Source: Pedobacter sp. PAMC26386 (lineage in GTDB: Bacteria > Bacteroidota > Bacteroidia > Sphingobacteriales > Sphingobacteriaceae). Taken from it: a stretch of 64,000 nucleotides of DNA. Below are positions 1-7,868 of the stretch, one piece after another. The stretch's first letter is position 1, and each line of letters begins with the position of its first letter. The notes beneath the pieces were generated by a model. It did not search any database and was not told the origin of the DNA. It worked only from the letters and a program-made list of their open reading frames with translations. Position numbers and translations under genes: made by a program. The stretch spans positions 3,621,067-3,685,066 of the forward strand of contig CP060294.1 of NCBI GenBank assembly GCA_014302835.1, given 5' to 3'.

Positions 1-2
1 TT

Positions 3-560
3 GACAATGCAGAAATGCCAATTGTTGCCAAAGAAGGAAAAAAACCTAATGACACTTTTATTGATCAGCTGAAATTAAATGCAGAGGCGGCGATCAATAA
101 ACTGTCTGACCTGGGTGTGGGTGACCGAAATAGAATGGCCGTTGGCGGACATAGTTATGGGGCATTCATGACAGCAAACCTGTTAGCACATACTAACCTA
201 TTTAAAGCCGGCATTGCACGCAGTGGTGCTTATAACCGAACGTTAACTCCATTCGGATTCCAAAATGAAGACCGTACTTATTGGGAAGTTCCACAACTTT
301 ATTATGAAATGAGCCCGTTCAGTTATGCAGATAAAATTAAAACTCCGCTTTTATTAATTCATGGAGATTCCGATGATAATCAAGGAACCTTCCCTATGAA
401 TAGCGAACGTTTATTTAATGCGATCAAAGGTTTTGGAGGTACAACAAGATTTGTATTCTTACCATATGAAGCACACGGCTACCGTGGAAAAGAAAACATT
501 TTACATACCCTATGGGAAATGAATTCCTGGTTAGACAAGTATGTGAAAAACGCAAAGTAA
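3..560 (+). CDS. S9 family glutamyl endopeptidase-like peptidase, 3' part
   Basis: The frame is open from the first bases of the window, so this is the C-terminal part of a longer gene whose start lies outside. It is the alpha/beta-hydrolase domain of a prolyl-oligopeptidase-family serine peptidase. Counting from the methionine at 15, the nucleophile Ser47 sits in GGHSYGAF, the acid is probably Asp120 in HGDSD, and the base is His154 in YEAHGY. The stretch around GIARSGAYNRTLTPFGFQ closely resembles the plant chloroplast glutamyl endopeptidase branch (S9D), so a Glu-specific endopeptidase is the best guess. Bacterial members are usually exported, but the N-terminus is not visible here. The gene ends just before a strong hairpin and converges with the permease gene that follows. 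The family call is firm; the specificity is inferred. Confidence 0.88.
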   Translation, partial: DNAEMPIVAKEGKKPNDTFIDQLKLNAEAAINKLSDLGVGDRNRMAVGGHSYGAFMTANLLAHTNLFKAGIARSGAYNRTLTPFGFQNEDRTYWEVPQLYYEMSPFSYADKIKTPLLLIHGDSDDNQGTFPMNSERLFNAIKGFGGTTRFVFLPYEAHGYRGKENILHTLWEMNSWLDKYVKNAK

Positions 561-583
561 AATTTATTTCCCCATATATAGAG

Positions 584-613
584 GGCTGCACTTCAAAAAG
601 TGCAGCCTTTTTT
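584..613. terminator. Bidirectional intrinsic terminator
   Basis: A perfect 10-bp stem (584-593 with 598-607) closes a CAAA loop. It is followed by six T on the plus strand and preceded by an A-rich stretch. It lies between two convergent genes and could serve both. Confidence 0.8.
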
Positions 614-627
614 ATTCAGGCATATTT

Positions 628-1848
628 TTATTTAAAACGTATCGCTTTTAGCGGAGAGATCCTGCTCACTAGTAACGAAGGCAATATCAGCACCGCAAAG
701 CAAATTACAACAGTAGCAGCATTCAATAATAGCACATCGGTAAAATGCAGCTCTACTGGTACATAAGACAAATAATAAGAGCCTTGATTCAACTTAAAAA
801 AATGTGTATACTGCTGTATAAACCCTAAGCCTAGTCCAAGAATATTTCCCAGTAACAATCCTATTCCAACCAGGTACAGGGCATTGTATAAAAAGATCTT
901 CATTACACTATAATCGGACATCCCAAAAGCCTTCAGCATGCCTATCATATTGGTTCTTTCCAGGATCATAATCAACAATGCAGTAATCATATTAATAACT
1001 CCGACAATCATCATCAGAATCAGCAGTACCCTGGTATTCACATCCAGCAGCGATAACCAAGTGAAAATATTTGGAAAGTACTCACGAACAGATTCCGATT
1101 TAAGATTAATCTCCATTGTAGAATAGATCTTTTCAGAGGCTACTGGTAAACGCGAAAAATCTTTGAGCTTAATTTCAATGCCACCAATCTCATTAGGCTG
1201 CCAGTTATTTAACCGTCTGATAATATTGATATCTCCCAATACAAAACTTTTGTCAATTTCTTCAACCCCAACATTATAAATTCCTACAATCTTAAACGGA
1301 CGTTTACGCGGAGGGTTTTGCACAAAGTACATGATAAAATTATCTCCGGCTTTAAGTTTTAGCCGATTGGCCGTAAAAGAAGAAATCATGATTTCTTTAG
1401 TGGCTTTAGCACTGTCACTAAAATTTATAATCCTGCCGCTGACTAAATGTTTACTGATGTAATCCCAATTAAAGTCTCTGTCTATCCCTTTAAAATTGAT
1501 TCCTTCTACTTCATCATTCGCAGAAATAATTGCTGGTTTAGTCGCATAGGGCTGAAAATAGGCTATATCCTTATTTTTTTTAAGATCCGATATGGTTTTT
1601 GGCGTAGGAATAAAAGGCGTGAGTTCGAATGAATTATTTAAATCCAATTTAAAGATCCTTACGTCACCAACAAAACCTCTTACTTTTTCCTGGATCTCCG
1701 TTTTAAATCCTTTAATAATAGCAACAGAGAGCATCATTACAGCAAGACTTAGCATTACACCCGCGATAGCGATACGGACGATCAACTTAGAAAATGTACG
1801 TTCCGACTTAATGGCAATTCGCCTGGCTATAAAATATTCTGTATTCAA
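628..1848 (-). CDS. LolC/LolE-type ABC transporter permease (FtsX/MacB family)
   Basis: This is an inner-membrane permease of the lipoprotein-releasing LolCDE or MacB type. There is one N-terminal transmembrane segment (about residues 20-45), a long periplasmic MacB-PCD-like domain, and three C-terminal transmembrane segments in the FtsX layout (about 275-300, 320-345 and 370-400). It would pair with a cytoplasmic ATPase, which is not encoded next to it. No ATG lies near the N-terminus. The frame can be extended to a TTG at 1875, but a TACTTTTG -7 element covers 1880-1873 on this strand and puts transcription start near 1868. The TTG at 1848 (product beginning NTEYFIARRIA) is therefore preferred. 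LolE versus a general MacB-like exporter cannot be settled without the partner. Confidence 0.85.
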   Translation of the reverse strand: MNTEYFIARRIAIKSERTFSKLIVRIAIAGVMLSLAVMMLSVAIIKGFKTEIQEKVRGFVGDVRIFKLDLNNSFELTPFIPTPKTISDLKKNKDIAYFQPYATKPAIISANDEVEGINFKGIDRDFNWDYISKHLVSGRIINFSDSAKATKEIMISSFTANRLKLKAGDNFIMYFVQNPPRKRPFKIVGIYNVGVEEIDKSFVLGDINIIRRLNNWQPNEIGGIEIKLKDFSRLPVASEKIYSTMEINLKSESVREYFPNIFTWLSLLDVNTRVLLILMMIVGVINMITALLIMILERTNMIGMLKAFGMSDYSVMKIFLYNALYLVGIGLLLGNILGLGLGFIQQYTHFFKLNQGSYYLSYVPVELHFTDVLLLNAATVVICFAVLILPSLLVSRISPLKAIRFK

Positions 1849-1872
1849 AATCTTCAATAAACTGTAATTGAG

Positions 1873-1880
1873 CAAAAGTA
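1873..1880 (-). promoter_or_regulatory. -7 promoter element of the permease gene
   Basis: Read on the minus strand this is TACTTTTG, matching the Bacteroidetes TAnnTTTG -7 consensus. It lies about 25 nt before the preferred TTG start and overlaps the more upstream TTG. No clear -33 TTG was identified. Confidence 0.45.
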
Positions 1881-2085
1881 GCTGTCATTACACAACTCTA
1901 ATTGGCTGTAAAAATGCAATATTTTATTCAATATATAGGAATTGGTTTGAGCACAACTCACCGGATGTTCCTTTACTCTCATATTTACGCTTTATCATAA
2001 TGATTTTTATTAAATTAGCCATACAAATTTTGGCGCATTCTATTCTGATTAACCTAACAAATGACGATTTAAAGGCCTAAAAAAA

Positions 2086-3306
2086 ATGACCAGCATGAAA
2101 TTAAACTCAATCATAATATTCCCGTTTTTCCTTGCACTTCTTAGTATACACGCCCGTGCTAATTCTCAATCGTCAGTTACAGGAATTCTGACCGGAGCAG
2201 AACAAACTGAAAAATATTTACCCCTGCTTAAAGGAAAACGTGTAGGGATGGTCGTTAACCCAACCTCCATAATTAACCAGGTCACTTCTGTAGACAGCCT
2301 GTTGAAACGAGGGATAAACATTGTCAAAATCTTTGGCCCCGAACATGGCTTTAGAGGTAATGCCAGTGCCGGAATCAAGGTTAATGATGCGATAGATGAA
2401 AAAACAGTAATAAAGGCCATTTCATTATACGGTAAACATGAGATTCCAACTCCAGCAGATTTATCCGATGTAGATATTATGGTTTTTGACATTCAGGATG
2501 TGGGTGTCCGGTTCTACACTTACATCAATACCTTACAATATGTCATGCAGGCATGTGCTGAAAACAATAAAGAATTAGTTATCCTGGACAGGCCAAATCC
2601 TAATGGGTTTTACATAGACGGACCAATCCTGGATTCCAGACTAGTCTCAGGTATTGGGTTAAAGCCTATTCCAATTGTTCATGGACTGACCATTGGAGAA
2701 TATGCTCAAATGCTTAATGGTGAAGGCTGGTTGAAAAATAAAGTAAAATGCAAAATCTTAATAATCAAAGTAGCGAACTACAACCATGATATGGCTTATG
2801 ATTTACCAGTGAAGCCATCCCCAAATTTAAACACACAACAATCTATTTTACTCTATCCCACCTTATGCCTGTTTGAAGGGACTTATCTCAGTCATGGACG
2901 CGGAACCCAATTTCCATTTACTATACTAGGGGCCCCTGCACTTAAAGGAAAATACAGCTTCTCTTTCACGCCCAGGAGTATAAAAGGAATGGCGGAAACG
3001 CCCTTGTATCAGGATCAGTTATGCTATGGACTAGATCTGAGAGATTACGATAGTTCAAGCATTAGAAAGAGTAAAACATTAAATCTTAAATGGCTTATTG
3101 AATTGTACAAAGCCTATCCCGATAAAGCTGATTTTTTTAACTTCAAGCTAAGCAAGCAGATGAATAATTTCGATAAACTTGCAGGTGTTTATAGCTTGAA
3201 GGAACAAATCATTGCTGGGAAATCCGAAAAAGAAATCAGAGCAAGCTGGGAACCGGGCTTAAGTCAGTACAAAAAGATGCGAAAAAAATACTTGCTATAT
3301 CCTTAA
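2086..3306 (+). CDS. Exo-beta-N-acetylmuramidase NamZ-type protein (DUF1343)
   Basis: This protein of about 400 residues belongs to DUF1343, whose characterised member NamZ removes terminal MurNAc from peptidoglycan fragments. The N-terminus has a hydrophobic signal sequence, with likely cleavage near residue 25, so the enzyme should act in the periplasm or outside. Family hallmarks are VGMVVNPTS (about residue 54), FGPEHGFRG (about 83), FDIQDVGVRFYTYI (about 135) and a PSPNLN motif around 240. A second in-frame ATG at 2095 gives a more typical signal peptide (MKLNSIIIF) and may be the true start. The gene stands alone between divergent and convergent neighbours. It fits with the GH20 enzyme further on as part of cell-wall sugar turnover. 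The family is certain; activity is inferred from family membership. Confidence 0.88.
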   Translation: MTSMKLNSIIIFPFFLALLSIHARANSQSSVTGILTGAEQTEKYLPLLKGKRVGMVVNPTSIINQVTSVDSLLKRGINIVKIFGPEHGFRGNASAGIKVNDAIDEKTVIKAISLYGKHEIPTPADLSDVDIMVFDIQDVGVRFYTYINTLQYVMQACAENNKELVILDRPNPNGFYIDGPILDSRLVSGIGLKPIPIVHGLTIGEYAQMLNGEGWLKNKVKCKILIIKVANYNHDMAYDLPVKPSPNLNTQQSILLYPTLCLFEGTYLSHGRGTQFPFTILGAPALKGKYSFSFTPRSIKGMAETPLYQDQLCYGLDLRDYDSSSIRKSKTLNLKWLIELYKAYPDKADFFNFKLSKQMNNFDKLAGVYSLKEQIIAGKSEKEIRASWEPGLSQYKKMRKKYLLYP

Positions 3307-3316
3307 TTATATACAT

Positions 3317-3349
3317 AAAAAGCTCTTCCCAAAATGGGAGGAGCTTTTT
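3317..3349 (+). terminator. Intrinsic terminator after the DUF1343 gene
   Basis: A stem of about 13 bp with one G-T wobble (3317-3330 with 3336-3349) surrounds an AAAAT loop and runs into T-rich sequence. It abuts the 3' end of the convergent deoxynucleotidase gene. Confidence 0.7.
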
Positions 3350-3899
3350 ATATAACTGATACTTTTTCTTTAGCGAACAGTTCCAGCACTTCTTTCCAAT
3401 TCATCACACGAGTGTGGTGTAATTGATTTACATTATGTGAGCCATTAAACATGACCGGTTTCCCTTTACAAAAATCCAGGTTTTTGCAATGATCGTCTAT
3501 TAGATAATCAGTATCAATAACACTTTTGTCTCCGCATAAAATGATATTTTTCCAACTGATAAAAGGGAAGTATTCATTTAACCATTCCATTTTCTCAGCT
3601 AGACACTGCGGAAATTCTGTTGCTGCAGACACGATAAAAACATCGTAATCTTCCATTAAAGTTTTTACCGCTTCAATTGCACCAGGCATTACAGGTATCG
3701 TCCTAAAAAATCCCGGAGTATAGACATAACGTCTAATTGCCATTTGATCTGGAAATCCTTCAGATTCCGATACACCTAACCTTTGTTCTCTTGGCACCAG
3801 AATCCCATATTCCTTTTCATACCAATCCATAAACTGTGCCTCTATGTCAGCAAGTACGCCATCCATATCAATGCCTATTTTTTTTCTAATCACATCCAT
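3348..3899 (-). CDS. 5'(3')-deoxyribonucleotidase (NT5C family, HAD superfamily)
   Basis: This is a HAD-superfamily phosphatase that removes phosphate from deoxynucleoside monophosphates. From the ATG at 3899 the protein is 183 residues. Motif I is IDMDGVLAD with nucleophile Asp11 and acid/base Asp13; motif II is the Ser in FIVSAATEFP (about residue 100); motif III/IV is the DTDYLIDD region (about 143-150). Length and motifs fit the bacterial 5' nucleotidase, deoxy type C family. The frame can be extended upstream to 3929, but that would run through a palindrome cluster and a -7 element, so the ATG at 3899 is preferred. It is transcribed divergently from a DeoR-family gene that probably controls it. 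Confidence 0.85.
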   Translation of the reverse strand: MDVIRKKIGIDMDGVLADIEAQFMDWYEKEYGILVPREQRLGVSESEGFPDQMAIRRYVYTPGFFRTIPVMPGAIEAVKTLMEDYDVFIVSAATEFPQCLAEKMEWLNEYFPFISWKNIILCGDKSVIDTDYLIDDHCKNLDFCKGKPVMFNGSHNVNQLHHTRVMNWKEVLELFAKEKVSVI

Positions 3900-3903
3900 A
3901 TTC

Positions 3904-3947
3904 GCAATATATTGCAACAAATATAGCAATATATTGCAATATAATGC
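3904..3947. promoter_or_regulatory. Palindrome cluster: candidate DeoR-family operator
   Basis: The perfect 12-bp palindrome GCAATATATTGC occurs at 3904-3915 and again at 3926-3937, exactly 22 bp apart (about two helical turns). A third copy with one mismatch (GCAATATAATGC) overlaps the second at 3936-3947. Between the first two, on the minus strand, lies TATATTTG (3925-3918), a -7 promoter element facing the deoxynucleotidase gene. The arrangement suits a repressor that covers that promoter. The neighbouring DeoR-family protein is the natural candidate. Confidence 0.6.
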
Positions 3948-3970
3948 AGTAACACACTCATGAATATTTG

Positions 3971-3978
3971 TATATTTG
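3971..3978 (+). promoter_or_regulatory. -7 promoter element of the DeoR-family gene
   Basis: TATATTTG matches TAnnTTTG. It ends 8 nt before the preferred ATG at 3987, which implies a leader of only a few nucleotides or none. Confidence 0.5.
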
Positions 3979-3986
3979 CAACCCAG

Positions 3987-4736
3987 ATGATTAAGGCAGA
4001 ACGATTACAATTGATTATTGACCATATTCGCAAGGAACGAAAAGTTCTTTTAGGGGATTTAAGTACCTTGCTAGAAGTATCTGAGGATACCGTAAGGCGT
4101 GATATTAAAGAACTATCAGATCAGGGATTACTGAAAGCAGTCCGTGGCGGTGCTATATCCCGTTCTCCCATCCCACAGCATTTCCGGGAGAGAGAACATT
4201 ATGACGTCAGTCATAAAGAAATCATTGCACAAAAAGCCGTAAAGCTCATTAAAAACGGGCAGGTTGTTTTATTCGATTCCGGCACATCAATATTGGCAAT
4301 TGCTACACATTTGCCAAGAGATCTGCAAATCACAGTAGTGACAAATAGCTTCCCTGTAGCTACAGTACTGGAAGATCACCCGCTTATAGAAGTTATATTT
4401 ATAGGTGGCAGATTAAATAAATACTCATTTTCCACTACTGGTTTTGAAGTCATACAAACACTCAGAAGTATCCGGCCGGATATCTGCTTTCTTGGGATTT
4501 GCAGTATCGATCTGATTTCTGGTGTAACTGGGACTAGTTATGAAGATTGCCAGATCAAAAAAGCCATGGTGGAGACGTCTAAGCAGGTCATAGCAATTGC
4601 TACTTTCGAAAAACTGAATGGAACCGAATCGTATTATATTACCAGCACAAGTGATATTGACATCATCATCACCGATACTGATCCAGCTCACGAAAACCTT
4701 AAAAATTACAGAGACCTGGGAATCAAATTAATTTAA
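3987..4736 (+). CDS. DeoR/GlpR-family transcriptional regulator
   Basis: The protein has an N-terminal winged helix-turn-helix typical of DeoR (about residues 6-58, LLGDLSTLLEVSEDTVRRDI) followed by the DeoR C-terminal sensor domain, which is related to phosphosugar isomerases (FDSGTSILAIATHLP, VTNSFPVATVLE, FIGGRLN). An upstream in-frame ATG at 3960 would add nine residues unlike the family. The ATG at 3987 (MIKAERLQLI) matches the usual DeoR start and sits just after a TATATTTG element. The effector in this family is generally a phosphorylated sugar or nucleoside-derived compound; the divergent deoxynucleotidase suggests a nucleotide or deoxyribose link, which is inference. It probably regulates the shared intergenic region, including its own gene. 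Confidence 0.85.
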   Translation: MIKAERLQLIIDHIRKERKVLLGDLSTLLEVSEDTVRRDIKELSDQGLLKAVRGGAISRSPIPQHFREREHYDVSHKEIIAQKAVKLIKNGQVVLFDSGTSILAIATHLPRDLQITVVTNSFPVATVLEDHPLIEVIFIGGRLNKYSFSTTGFEVIQTLRSIRPDICFLGICSIDLISGVTGTSYEDCQIKKAMVETSKQVIAIATFEKLNGTESYYITSTSDIDIIITDTDPAHENLKNYRDLGIKLI

Positions 4737-4871
4737 TTCCCCTTTTGTACTGCACAGAGGAATTGTATTAACGTTTTTGTTAAATTTTTAGTTCTTTTGC
4801 TGAAGAAAGACAGGATGAGTAAATCATCAGAGATATTCAATAATAATCACGAATAAACCAAACACGTACAG

Positions 4872-5780
4872 ATGAAAATAGTTTTCATGGGAACGCCCGA
4901 TTTTGCCGTTGCTTCTTTAAATGCTTTAGTAGAAGCCGGATTTCATATTGTAGGTGTAGTTACCGCAGCAGATAAACCAGCAGGAAGAGGACAGAAATTA
5001 CAGGAAAGCGCTGTGAAAAAATATGCTGTAGAAAAAGGTTTAAAAGTATTACAGCCACTAAAATTAAAAGATCCTGATTTCATTGCAGAGTTGAAATCTT
5101 TGAGTGCAGATTTACAGGTAGTAGTTGCTTTCCGCATGCTTCCAGAAATAGTTTGGGACATGCCCGCTAAAGGCACAATTAATTTACACGGTTCCCTTTT
5201 ACCGCAATACCGGGGTGCTGCGCCAATCAATCACGCTATCATTAATGGGGAGACTGAAAGCGGAGTCACTACTTTCTTTTTGAAACATGAAATTGATACG
5301 GGAGATGTGATATTTTCTGCAAAAGTGGGTATTGCCCAAGATGATTCAGCCGGCGATCTCCATGACAGCCTCATGGAAACAGGCGCTGGTTTACTGGTTA
5401 AAACAGTAAAAGCAATCCAGGCCAATGACTATACTGAGCAGCCCCAAATATTTTCAGACGAACTGAAACATGCCCCTAAAATATTTAAAGAATTCTGTAA
5501 AATAGATTGGAACAATCCTGTAAAAACGATCTACAACCTGATTAGAGGCCTGAGTCCTTATCCGACCGCATTTGCAGAGCTGAATGAAAAAACCATCAAA
5601 ATTTTCAAAGCGGATTATGAAGAAACCACACCTTCGGTCAATCCTGGTATGTTTATCACAGATGGCAAAACCTATTTAAAGTTCGCTGCTCAGGACGGTT
5701 ATATTTCCTTACTAGACATACAGTATGAAGGTAAAAAGAGAATGATGGTCGATGAATTTTTAAGAGGAATGCGTTTATAG
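4872..5780 (+). CDS. fmt: Methionyl-tRNA formyltransferase
   Basis: The enzyme formylates initiator Met-tRNA with 10-formyl-tetrahydrofolate. At 302 residues it has normal family length. The N-terminal formyltransferase domain starts MKIVFMGTPDFA and carries the catalytic residues Asn104 and His106 in INLHGSLLP and Asp142 in IDTGD, plus the QYRGAAPIN signature. The C-terminal OB-like tRNA-binding domain (about 205-302) includes ELNEKTIKIFKA. It is transcribed singly and converges with the aminotransferase gene 7 nt after its stop. No deformylase gene is adjacent. Confidence 0.96.
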   Translation: MKIVFMGTPDFAVASLNALVEAGFHIVGVVTAADKPAGRGQKLQESAVKKYAVEKGLKVLQPLKLKDPDFIAELKSLSADLQVVVAFRMLPEIVWDMPAKGTINLHGSLLPQYRGAAPINHAIINGETESGVTTFFLKHEIDTGDVIFSAKVGIAQDDSAGDLHDSLMETGAGLLVKTVKAIQANDYTEQPQIFSDELKHAPKIFKEFCKIDWNNPVKTIYNLIRGLSPYPTAFAELNEKTIKIFKADYEETTPSVNPGMFITDGKTYLKFAAQDGYISLLDIQYEGKKRMMVDEFLRGMRL

Positions 5781-5787
5781 CTTAAAG

Positions 5788-6627
5788 CTATAACGCATTG
5801 AGCAAAGCGCTTAAAGATTTAGTCACTTCATTGAAATAACGTTTTTTACCATACCCCATCACCCAGCGGATACCGGAGGTTGCATTGGTAATAAAGACCT
5901 CATCTGCTTCATTTAAGACTTCCGGATTAATCTGCGCTTCAATAACAGGGATTTGGTTAGCTTTAGCCACCTTCATCACCACATTACGCATTACCCCGGC
6001 TATACATCCTTCCGAAAGAGCTGGAGTATAAATCTGTTTATCATAAACGACAAATAGATTGGAGCTAATGCTCTCACAGAGGAAACCATGCTGGTTTAAA
6101 ATAAAAACCTCATCCAGCCGGTTCTGTTGTTTATATAAACCCGCCATTACATAAAGCAGTGAGTTACTGGTCTTAAATGTAGAAAGTTTATTAATCGGTT
6201 TAGTTATTTCGTCGTAAACATTGATGATTAGTCCCTTTTTATTGAGTTCATAACCTCCAGGGGCCAAAATTCCAGATTCTAATATATATCCCGATTTATT
6301 ACTATCTGGTGTATACAGTCCTTCACCTTCCCGATAAATAGATAGGCGGAACCGCACATTATCTTTGAGCTTATTCCTTTTACAAAGCTCTGCGGTCTTC
6401 TGTTTCAGAAAATAATCATCAAACAAAATTCCACCATCCATCTTCAACGCATTCATTCCCGCCTGTAAACGATCAGCATGCAATTCAGCAAACTTCAGTT
6501 TGCCGCCAGACATCCGCATAGATTCAAATAGTCCATCGCCATACCTGAAGCCTCTATTTGTGGCCGTCAGGATAGATTGGTCTACCGCAATGAACTGATC
6601 GTTATGTAAAATATATTCTTGTTGCAT
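5788..6627 (-). CDS. Class IV PLP-dependent aminotransferase (PabC or branched-chain type)
   Basis: This 279-residue fold-type IV PLP enzyme is in the family of aminodeoxychorismate lyase (PabC), branched-chain aminotransferase and D-amino-acid aminotransferase. FRYGDGLFESMR (about residues 28-38) is the N-terminal signature, Lys152 in FKTSN is the probable PLP lysine, and CESISSNLFVV (about 184-194) and GVMRNVV (about 211) follow. The start is set at the ATG at 6627 (MQQEYILHND), 4 nt after the rluD stop codon; the longer frame would overlap rluD. Since pabB lies elsewhere in the window, a PabC role in folate synthesis is plausible but the sequence does not prove it. It is translated from the same transcript as rluD. 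Confidence 0.8.
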   Translation of the reverse strand: MQQEYILHNDQFIAVDQSILTATNRGFRYGDGLFESMRMSGGKLKFAELHADRLQAGMNALKMDGGILFDDYFLKQKTAELCKRNKLKDNVRFRLSIYREGEGLYTPDSNKSGYILESGILAPGGYELNKKGLIINVYDEITKPINKLSTFKTSNSLLYVMAGLYKQQNRLDEVFILNQHGFLCESISSNLFVVYDKQIYTPALSEGCIAGVMRNVVMKVAKANQIPVIEAQINPEVLNEADEVFITNATSGIRWVMGYGKKRYFNEVTKSLSALLNAL

Positions 6628-6631
6628 TAAA

Positions 6632-7660
6632 TTATTGCTGTACGATATAGTTTCTCCATTTGTTAAGTACAGAATCAAAATCCGGTGGCAATGGCGCTTC
6701 AAATTCCATATATTCTTTTGTTGTCGGGTGTATAAAACCTAAAGTCTGCGCATGTAATGCTTGTCGCGGTAACATTTCAAAACAGTTGGCTACATATTGT
6801 TTATACTTCGTAAACGTAGTTCCTTTCAGGATCTTATCTCCACCGTAATTCGCATCGTTAAATAACGGATGACCAATATGCTGCATATGTGCTCTGATCT
6901 GGTGTGTTCTACCTGTTTCAAGCTGGCAGCTAATCAGGGTTACATAACCTAAGCGTTCTAAAACAGTATAATGTGTCACTGACCACTTCCCTTTGTCTTC
7001 CTCATCATAAACATCCATGACAATTCGGTTTTTGGCACTTCGGCCGATATACCCTGAAACTGTACCATTTTCTTTGATATCACCCCAAGCTAATGCAAGA
7101 TATTTTCTTGTGATGGTGTGGTCAAAAAACTGTTTAGCCAGTTTAGTCATGGTAATTTCGTTCTTACTGATCAGCAGTAAACCTGAAGTATCCTTATCAA
7201 TCCGGTGTACCAATCCTGGCCTGCCTTCGTTGCCCGGTAATTGCGGCAATTGTTCAAAGTGAAATGCCAATGCATTGACTAGTGTACCTGTATAATTATT
7301 AAATCCAGGATGCACAACCATTCCTGCAACTTTATTCACAATCAATAAGTCATCATCTTCATAGACAATATCCAATGGGATATCTTCCGGATAAACTTCG
7401 GTATCCCTTGGCGGATGAGGAAATACAATAGAAATCTCATCAGCTGGTTTAACTTTATAACTAGCTTTTACAGTCGCTTTATTCACCAGTACGTTACCTG
7501 CTTCAATCGCATTTTGTATGCGATTTCTTGAAGCATTTTCCATACGTTGCATCAAAAATTTATCTATCCGCAATAAGGATTGCCCTTTATCTACGACAAT
7601 ATTAAAATGTTCGTATAAATCCTGCTCTTCTAATTCCAATGCGGTGTTGCTGTTCTCCAT
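6632..7660 (-). CDS. rluD: RluA/RluD-family 23S rRNA pseudouridine synthase
   Basis: The enzyme isomerises uridine to pseudouridine in large-subunit rRNA. An N-terminal S4 RNA-binding domain (about residues 30-90, LRIDKFLMQRM) precedes the catalytic domain with HRIDKDTSGLLL, where Asp155 is the catalytic aspartate, and the conserved GRTHQIRAHMQHIGHP motif (about 260). Length (342) is normal for RluD. RluD (helix 69) is preferred over RluA/RluC because an S4 domain is present, but specificity is inferred. It is the first gene of a two-gene unit with the class IV aminotransferase. Confidence 0.88.
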   Translation of the reverse strand: MENSNTALELEEQDLYEHFNIVVDKGQSLLRIDKFLMQRMENASRNRIQNAIEAGNVLVNKATVKASYKVKPADEISIVFPHPPRDTEVYPEDIPLDIVYEDDDLLIVNKVAGMVVHPGFNNYTGTLVNALAFHFEQLPQLPGNEGRPGLVHRIDKDTSGLLLISKNEITMTKLAKQFFDHTITRKYLALAWGDIKENGTVSGYIGRSAKNRIVMDVYDEEDKGKWSVTHYTVLERLGYVTLISCQLETGRTHQIRAHMQHIGHPLFNDANYGGDKILKGTTFTKYKQYVANCFEMLPRQALHAQTLGFIHPTTKEYMEFEAPLPPDFDSVLNKWRNYIVQQ

Positions 7661-7856
7661 TATTTATTTTATCAAATGTTATGGAGAAATACGCAGTCTA
7701 TCGCCATTTAAATGCGCAGACCCTATTATAACTCCATTTTACAAAACTAGTCTTTAACTCTTACATTTCTCAAAGAAATTAAGGCTATACGGTGCAGAAT
7801 CCAGATTAATTTAGGAAATTGATCTGTTTATAGCTTTTTTCTGACCAAACTGCCTC

Positions 7857-7864
7857 TATATTTG
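7857..7864 (+). promoter_or_regulatory. -7 promoter element abutting the deaminase start codon
   Basis: TATATTTG matches TAnnTTTG and ends only 4 nt before the ATG at 7869, so the transcript probably begins at or within a base or two of the start codon. Confidence 0.5.
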
Positions 7865-7868
7865 TTTC

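Noticed and set aside
1592..1867. 91-codon plus-strand frame opposite the permease
   Set aside because: Antisense shadow of the permease membrane segments with no promoter or family resemblance.
3904..3947. Possible short CRISPR-like repeats
   Set aside because: Only three 12-bp palindromes, with two overlapping and no spacer-sized unique sequences; an operator explains them better.
3960..3986. ATG at 3960 as the DeoR-family start
   Set aside because: The extra nine residues are unlike the family and the -7 element lies inside them.
6628..6702. Longer N-terminus of the class IV aminotransferase
   Set aside because: It would overlap rluD by about 70 bases, and the family start matches the ATG at 6627.
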